Shown here one piece after another: positions 59,094 to 64,000 of a stretch of 64,000 nt of DNA. This DNA is from Brevundimonas sp. (lineage in GTDB: Bacteria > Pseudomonadota > Alphaproteobacteria > Caulobacterales > Caulobacteraceae). The position numbers and the translations under genes are program-made. Position 1 is the first letter of the stretch. Every line of letters begins with the position of its first letter. The notes under the pieces are model-generated. The model had not been told where the DNA came from and ran no database searches. It saw nothing but the letters and a program-made list of their open reading frames with translations. Location: NCBI RefSeq assembly GCF_027484365.1, contig NZ_JAIXTC010000023.1:124001-188000 (forward strand), given 5' to 3'.

Positions 59094-60065
59094 TTACCTC
59101 GCCTCGGCGAAGGCGACCCGGGCCGCGCCGAGCAGGGCGGCGTGCTTGTGGGTGATCACCCAGGTCGGGATGTCGGCCATATAGTCCTTGAACCGGCCCT
59201 TGCGCTCGAACCGCTGGCGGAAGGGACTGGCCTTCAGGAAGGGCAGGATGCGCGGCGCGATGCCGCCCGCGATATAGACACCGCCGCGCGCACCGGTGGT
59301 CAGGGCGATGTCGCCGGCCACGGCCCCGAGGATGGCGCAGAACCGGGCGAGCGTCGCGCCACAGGGGCTATCGGGGTCGGCCAGGGCGGTCTTCGTGATC
59401 TCGGCCGGATCCTCGATATGGGTCTCGCGCCCGTCGATCTCGGCCAGGGCCCGGTGCATGTTCAGAAGGCCGGGGCCGCAGATCAGCCGCTCGATCGAGA
59501 CGCGGTCGTAACGGCGGCGCAGGATGCGCAGGATCTCGTCCTCGACCGTGTCGCCGGGGGGGAAACAGGCGTGGCCCCCTTCTGAAGGCATGGCCATCTC
59601 GCCGCCGTGGGCATCGCGCACCAGGGCCGAGACGCCAAAGCCGGTGCCGGGGCCGAGCACCGCGATCGTGGCATGCGGATCGCCGGCCTCGGGGCCGCCC
59701 AGCTTTTCCAGGTTTTCGGCCGGGATCACGGGCGCGCCCCAGGCCAGGGCCTCGAAGTCGTTGATCAGCTTGACGGGGTTCAGACCCAGGGTCTGGAGTT
59801 CGGTCTCCGACACGGCCCAAGGACTGTTGGTCAGGTCGATGGCCCCGTGCTCGACCGGTCCGGCCACCGCGATCACGCCGCCCGTCGGCTTGACCTCGCA
59901 GCCGTCGATGAAGGCCGCGACCCCCTTCAGGAAGGTCGGATACTGTTCCGCCGGAAAGCTCTCGTGATGGTCCAGGGCGATCTGGCCGTCGACCATTCGG
60001 GCGATGGCGAAGCGGGCGTTGGTGCCGCCGACGTCGCCGACCAGAAGCGTCTTGCCGTTACTCAT
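59094..60065 (-). CDS. glk: Glucokinase
   Basis: Glk phosphorylates glucose to glucose-6-phosphate, feeding the Entner-Doudoroff pathway. The 323-residue protein shows the ROK-independent glucokinase motifs: LLVGDVGGTNARFAIARM (phosphate 1), VIAVAGPVEHGAIDLTNSPW, LINDFEALAWGAPV, AVLGPGTGFGVSALVRD, and LTTGARGGVYIAGGIAPRIL. Its start overlaps the edd stop, placing it last in the zwf-pgl-edd-glk operon, read right to left. Confidence 0.94.
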   Translation of the reverse strand: MSNGKTLLVGDVGGTNARFAIARMVDGQIALDHHESFPAEQYPTFLKGVAAFIDGCEVKPTGGVIAVAGPVEHGAIDLTNSPWAVSETELQTLGLNPVKLINDFEALAWGAPVIPAENLEKLGGPEAGDPHATIAVLGPGTGFGVSALVRDAHGGEMAMPSEGGHACFPPGDTVEDEILRILRRRYDRVSIERLICGPGLLNMHRALAEIDGRETHIEDPAEITKTALADPDSPCGATLARFCAILGAVAGDIALTTGARGGVYIAGGIAPRILPFLKASPFRQRFERKGRFKDYMADIPTWVITHKHAALLGAARVAFAEAR

Positions 60066-61936
60066 GCGTCCACTGCCCTGTTCTGTACATTCGCGTCCGC
60101 TACGTCGCGGATCTCTGGTTGTCGGTCGGTCGGCTCGGCCACGAAACAGACCGAGGCCCCCTGTTCGGCCGAGGAGACGGCAGCGCGGAAGGCACCGAAC
60201 AGCTCGCGGCCATAGCCCCAGCTCTGCACCGAGGCCGGCCGGGCCCGCTCGCGGGTGGTCAGGTCGGCGTCGATGGTCAGAACACCCGCCTCGGCGTCCA
60301 GCCGGACGACGTCGCCGTCCAGCACATAGGCCAGCGGCCCGCCTTCGAGCGCTTCGGGCGTGACATGGATGGCCGCCGGCGTCTTGCCCGAGGCCCCCGA
60401 CATCCGCCCATCGGTGACTAGGGCGATCGGAACGCCGCGATCCTGCAGCACGCTCATCAGGGGCGACAGGGAATGCAACTCGGGCATTCCGTTGGCCTTG
60501 GGGCCCTGGAAGCGCAGGACGATGACGCAGCCCTCGTCCAGCTCGCCGCCTTTGAAGGCGGCCAGAACGTCTTCCTGGGCGTCGAACACCCGGGCCCTGG
60601 CCTCGATGATCCGATGCTGGGGCTTGACCGCCGACATCTTGATCACCGCCCGGCCGAGGTTGCCCTTGACCAGCCGCAGACCGCCCTCGGTGTCGAAGGG
60701 GTCGGAGGCGGGACGCAGAATGTCACGATCCAGACTTTCGGCGACCCCGTCCTTCCAGACCAGTTCGCCGTCGATCATCGCCGGTTCCTGGAAATAGTGA
60801 TGGATGCCCCGGCCCATAATGGTGGTCACATCGGAGTGGATGTGGCCGGCTTGGGCCAACTCGCGCGCCACGAAGGCCACGCCGCCCGCCGCCTGGAAGG
60901 CGTTCACGTCCGCCGATCCGTTCGGATAGACCCGCGCCAGCAGGGGGGTGACCGACGACAGCTGGTCCATGTCGGTCCAGTCGATCAGCACCCCGGCCGC
61001 CCGCGCCATGGCGACAAGATGGATGGCGTGGTTGGTCGATCCCCCCGTGGCCAGCAGGGCCACGATCATGTTGACGACCGACTTCTCGTCGACGACGTCG
61101 GCCATGCGGCATTCGCCGGACTGGGCCAGTTCGACCGCCCGCTTGGCCGCCGCCGCCGTCAGGGCGTCACGCAGGCCGGTCTCCGGATGGACGAAGGCGG
61201 TCGAAGGCATGTGCAGCCCGCCCAGTTCCATCATCATCTGGTTGGAATTGGCCGTGCCGTAGAAGGTGCAGGTGCCGGGCGAATGGTAGGAGCCGATCTC
61301 GGACTCCAGCAGGGTCTGACGATCGACCTTCCCCTGCGCATACTCGGCGCGGACCCGGGCCTTCTCGGCATTGGGAATGCCCGACGGCATCGGACCGGCC
61401 GGGGCGAAGATGACGGGCAGATGGCCGAACGCGAGCGCACCCATGAACAGGCCGGGCACGATCTTGTCGCAGACGCCGAGCATGATCCCTGCGTCGAAGG
61501 CGTCGTGGGTCAGGGCGACCCCGACCGACATAGCGATCACATCGCGGCTGAACAGCGACAGCTCCATACCCGGCCGTCCCTGGGTGACGCCGTCGCACAT
61601 GGCGGGCGTGCCGCCGGCCACCTGGGCCGTCGCCCCGACCTCGCGCGTCGCCTTGCGGATGACCTCCGGGAAGCGTTCGAACGGTTGATGCGCCGACAGC
61701 ATGTCGTTGTAGGCGGTGACGATCCCGACATTGGGGGTCTTGCCCGACATGGCAGTCAGCTTGTCGGCGATCGTCTGGCCCGCAAAGGCATGGGCCCAGT
61801 TGGCGCAGGACAGCTTGGCCCGGCCGACGCCGGAATCCCGCGCGGCGTCCATCCGGCGGATGTAGTCGCTCCGCGTTTCGCGACTGCGTTCGACGATGCG
61901 GGCTGTAACCTCCGCGACAACAGGATGCAGCGCCAT
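60062..61936 (-). CDS. edd: 6-phosphogluconate dehydratase
   Basis: Edd converts 6-phosphogluconate to 2-keto-3-deoxy-6-phosphogluconate, the defining Entner-Doudoroff step. It uses an iron-sulfur cluster. The 624-residue protein of the IlvD/Edd family has [80 protein letters not shown] and [20 protein letters not shown]. The start at 61936 shares one base with the pgl stop. The aldolase gene eda is not in the window. Confidence 0.96.
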   Translation of the reverse strand: MALHPVVAEVTARIVERSRETRSDYIRRMDAARDSGVGRAKLSCANWAHAFAGQTIADKLTAMSGKTPNVGIVTAYNDMLSAHQPFERFPEVIRKATREVGATAQVAGGTPAMCDGVTQGRPGMELSLFSRDVIAMSVGVALTHDAFDAGIMLGVCDKIVPGLFMGALAFGHLPVIFAPAGPMPSGIPNAEKARVRAEYAQGKVDRQTLLESEIGSYHSPGTCTFYGTANSNQMMMELGGLHMPSTAFVHPETGLRDALTAAAAKRAVELAQSGECRMADVVDEKSVVNMIVALLATGGSTNHAIHLVAMARAAGVLIDWTDMDQLSSVTPLLARVYPNGSADVNAFQAAGGVAFVARELAQAGHIHSDVTTIMGRGIHHYFQEPAMIDGELVWKDGVAESLDRDILRPASDPFDTEGGLRLVKGNLGRAVIKMSAVKPQHRIIEARARVFDAQEDVLAAFKGGELDEGCVIVLRFQGPKANGMPELHSLSPLMSVLQDRGVPIALVTDGRMSGASGKTPAAIHVTPEALEGGPLAYVLDGDVVRLDAEAGVLTIDADLTTRERARPASVQSWGYGRELFGAFRAAVSSAEQGASVCFVAEPTDRQPEIRDVADANVQNRAVDA

Positions 61937-62646
61937 CAGTTGGCCTCCGTCCAGACGACTTCAAGCGGGACCTCGGCGGCGATCAGGGCCGCGATTGGTT
62001 GCACGGCCGGATCGCCCTGCGCCTCCCGCTCGAATACGGAACGCTTGGCCGCGCCTTTCAGGCCCAGGATCACCCGACCCGCGGTCATGAGGTAGGGCAG
62101 GTTGATCGAGATCCGCTCCAGGCTCGGAGCCATCCCGTCCCGCCCGTGCGGCACGCCCAGCACGGTGGGCTTCAGCGTCGGCGACAACAGGGTCTTCAGG
62201 GTCGGGCTGCCGGGGAACATCGAACAGATATGCCCGTCCTCGCCCATGCCCAGCAGGACCGCGTCGAACCGTTCTCCGGCCTCGGCCAGTCTGCGCGCCG
62301 CCACCGCCGCCGCCCGGTCGACCGTGACCTCGGAATGGTAGAGCGGGATGAAGGTCGCCTTCGCGGCCGGTCCCTGCAGCATCACGTCCTTGATCAGCCG
62401 GGCGTTCGACTCCGGGTCGCTCTCGGGCACATAGCGCTCGTCCACCAGGGTGACCGAGATCTTGTCCCAGCCGATGTCGGCCTGGGCCAGGCGGGCATAG
62501 ACCGGGGACGGGGTCGAGCCGCCCGGTCCCGCGAACAGGGCCTTGCCGTTCCGGATGACCGCGGCGCCCAGCGTCTCCTCGATCCGCCCGGCGATCGACT
62601 GAGCCCAGGTTTCGAGCGTGGGGAAGGTTTCAAGTTCGACGGTCAT
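61936..62646 (-). CDS. pgl: 6-phosphogluconolactonase
   Basis: Pgl hydrolyses 6-phosphogluconolactone. The 236-residue protein (DevB/SOL family) contains GKALFAGPGGSTPSPVYARL, KISVTLVDERYVPESDPESN, FDAVLLGMGEDGHICSMFPG and ISINLPYLMTAGRVILGLKG. ATG 62646 gives MTVELETFPT; the open frame upstream is over zwf and not used. The start overlaps the zwf stop by 4 bases, indicating coupling. Confidence 0.94.
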   Translation of the reverse strand: MTVELETFPTLETWAQSIAGRIEETLGAAVIRNGKALFAGPGGSTPSPVYARLAQADIGWDKISVTLVDERYVPESDPESNARLIKDVMLQGPAAKATFIPLYHSEVTVDRAAAVAARRLAEAGERFDAVLLGMGEDGHICSMFPGSPTLKTLLSPTLKPTVLGVPHGRDGMAPSLERISINLPYLMTAGRVILGLKGAAKRSVFEREAQGDPAVQPIAALIAAEVPLEVVWTEAN

Positions 62647-64000
62647 CCCTGGGTGTTCCAGTCCCGGCCAGTTCGCACCATCAGCATGTCGGCGGCGTCG
62701 GGACCCCAGGTCCCTGCGCGATAGGGCTGGGGTTTCACATTGCCGTCGACCCAGGCCTGCGAGACCCCGTCGACCCATTCCCAGGCCTTCTCCGCCTCGT
62801 CACGACGCACGAACAGGGTCGAGTCGCCGTTCAGGGCGTCGAGCAGCAGCCGCTCATAGGCGATCCGGCGACGCGGCGGCTTGGCGTCCTTGCCACCGAC
62901 GCCCCAGGACAGGGACATCTGGATCGGCTGAAGCTGCATCCGCTGATCGAGGCCCGGCTTCTTGTTCATCACTGTCAGGGAGATGTCCTCCTCCGGCTGC
63001 AACTCGATGACCATCCGGTTGGCGGTGTCCTCGTCGCGCGCGTCCTGGCCGAAGATCGAATGCGGCACCGGCTTGAACTGGATGACGATCTCGGTGCGCT
63101 TCTCGGGCAGTCGCTTGCCGGTCCGCAGGAAGAAGGGCACGCCGGCCCAGCGCCAGTTGTCGATGTCCACCCGGATGGCGACGAAGGTCTCGGTGTCGCT
63201 GTCCGATCCGCGTTCCTCGTCGTAACCGGGAACCCGCTTGCCCTCGACAGTGCCGGATACGTACTGGCCCCGGACGGTGGTGCGTTCGGCGTCCTCGTCG
63301 GTGATGGGGCGCAGGGACCGGATGACCTTGACCTTCTCGTTGCGCACCGAGTCCGGATCGAGGTCAGAGGGCGGCTCCATCGCCACAAGGCACAGCAGCT
63401 GCAGCATGTGGTTCTGCAGCATGTCCCGAAGCGCGCCGTATTCGTCGTAATAGGGCCAGCGGTCGCCGACCCCGACCGTCTCCCCGACCGTGATCTGGAC
63501 GTGGTCGATCGAAAGATTGTTCCACAGTGGCTCGAAGATGACGTTGCCGAACCTCAGCGCGATCAGGTTCTGGACCGTCTCCTTGCCGAGGTAGTGGTCG
63601 ATGCGGAACACCTGGTTCTCGCTGAAGGCGTCGGCGACGGCGTCGTCGATGGCGCGGAAGCTCTCCAGGTCACGGCCGACCGGCTTTTCCAGAACCACCT
63701 TGTCGTCGGCCTCGGCCAGCCCCGCCGCCCGCATCGCCGTGACGATCCGGGCGTAGAGCGACGGCGATACCGCCAGGAAGCTGGTGCAGGCGCCGGGCCC
63801 GACCTTGTCCTTCAGCGGTTTCAGGCTCTCGGCCGAGGTGGCGTCGACGGCCAGATAGTCGAGGCGGGCCTCCAGCCGGTTCCAGCTGACGTCGTCCCAG
63901 GCGTCGTCGGCCTTCGCCTTGCCCTCGACGGCGGCGCGGACCTTCTCGACGTACTCGTCGCGGCTCTCTTCAGAGCGCGCCGCACCGATGATCTTCAGCC
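62643..64000 (-). CDS. zwf: Glucose-6-phosphate 1-dehydrogenase (5' end outside the window)
   Basis: Zwf oxidises glucose-6-phosphate to the lactone with NADP. The visible 452 residues run from the right edge of the window and include LKPLKDKVGPGACTSFLAVS, the catalytic VVLEKPVGRDLESFRAIDDA, FRIDHYLGKETVQNLIALRF, NNLSIDHVQITVGETVGVGD, and the C-terminal RPYRAGTWGPDAADMLMVRT. The N-terminal NADP-binding part is cut off. It heads the zwf-pgl-edd-glk operon; the catalytic His in DHYLGKE is present. Confidence 0.96.
   Translation of the reverse strand, partial: LKIIGAARSEESRDEYVEKVRAAVEGKAKADDAWDDVSWNRLEARLDYLAVDATSAESLKPLKDKVGPGACTSFLAVSPSLYARIVTAMRAAGLAEADDKVVLEKPVGRDLESFRAIDDAVADAFSENQVFRIDHYLGKETVQNLIALRFGNVIFEPLWNNLSIDHVQITVGETVGVGDRWPYYDEYGALRDMLQNHMLQLLCLVAMEPPSDLDPDSVRNEKVKVIRSLRPITDEDAERTTVRGQYVSGTVEGKRVPGYDEERGSDSDTETFVAIRVDIDNWRWAGVPFFLRTGKRLPEKRTEIVIQFKPVPHSIFGQDARDEDTANRMVIELQPEEDISLTVMNKKPGLDQRMQLQPIQMSLSWGVGGKDAKPPRRRIAYERLLLDALNGDSTLFVRRDEAEKAWEWVDGVSQAWVDGNVKPQPYRAGTWGPDAADMLMVRTGRDWNTQG

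Noticed and set aside
60473..62095. A 540-codon plus-strand frame opposite edd and pgl
   Set aside because: Composition is dominated by His, Gln, Arg and Gly with no recognisable motif, and both true genes lie on the other strand.

Overview
The window is high-GC, densely coded alphaproteobacterial chromosome, most likely from the Caulobacteraceae and closest in style to Brevundimonas or Caulobacter. The evidence is the order zwf-pgl-edd-glk, a PleC/DivJ-type cell-cycle histidine kinase whose upstream region is crowded with GANTC (CcrM) sites, a large TonB-dependent receptor, many ATGA/TGATG start-stop overlaps, and dispersed palindromic repeats of the kind common in these genomes. I see no rRNA, tRNA, CRISPR array, insertion sequence, prophage or plasmid gene. 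Nearly everything is chromosomal housekeeping, regulation or small accessory operons.

Layout. 1-5.6 kb: end of a membrane gene, a winged-helix regulator, a YdeI-like protein, folP, a YeeE/YedE sulfur transporter, thiD, a nucleotidyltransferase-like protein, a GNAT enzyme and a PhzF isomerase. 5.6-8.1 kb: a small periplasmic protein followed by an OmpR-type regulator and a histidine kinase, laid out like rhizobial FeuN-FeuP-FeuQ. 8.1-9.5 kb: a 461-residue protein I do not recognise. 9.5-15.2 kb: cytochrome c maturation genes ccmI-ccmE-ccmF-ccmH, then a DegP protease; a palindromic repeat has inserted in frame into the start of ccmH. 15.3-20.4 kb: a second two-component pair and glnE. 20.5-22.8 kb: an EF-hand protein, an ECF sigma factor, a membrane anti-sigma candidate and a CnrX-like periplasmic protein. 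22.8-26.7 kb: the PleC-like kinase and two small unknown proteins.

26.9-33.8 kb: an ALDH7-type aldehyde dehydrogenase, a two-domain retropepsin-like protein, proBA and a YpfJ metallopeptidase, with dispersed repeats between several of them. 33.8-39.5 kb: an ETF-beta-type lysine methyltransferase overlapping a fatty acid desaturase, a membrane protein/HTH/hydrolase operon, a DUF3298 lipoprotein, ubiA and a DoxX-like membrane protein. 40.5-43.2 kb: an arsenic operon arsR-arsC-acr3-arsH. 43.3-45.1 kb: a pterin cluster (FolM-like SDR, folB, a PTPS/QueD-like enzyme) led by a 26-codon membrane microprotein that I can support by a ribosome binding site and stop/start overlap. 45.1-50.8 kb: small membrane proteins, a Kef-type potassium antiporter, an alpha/beta hydrolase and a stand-alone Lrp/AsnC ligand-binding domain. 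50.9-55.9 kb: a pair of acyl-CoA dehydrogenases, hmgA, a cysteine-rich lipoprotein and a DUF1295 membrane protein. 56.1-64 kb: the TonB-dependent receptor, a small lipoprotein, and the Entner-Doudoroff operon zwf-pgl-edd-glk, with zwf running off the right edge.

The points most worth following are the in-frame repeat in ccmH, the six GANTC sites upstream of the PleC-like gene, the ECF/anti-sigma/CnrX-like cassette that lacks obvious metal ligands, the microprotein at 43277, and a mosaic repeat at 53174-53327 that joins the left end of one repeat type to the right end of another.
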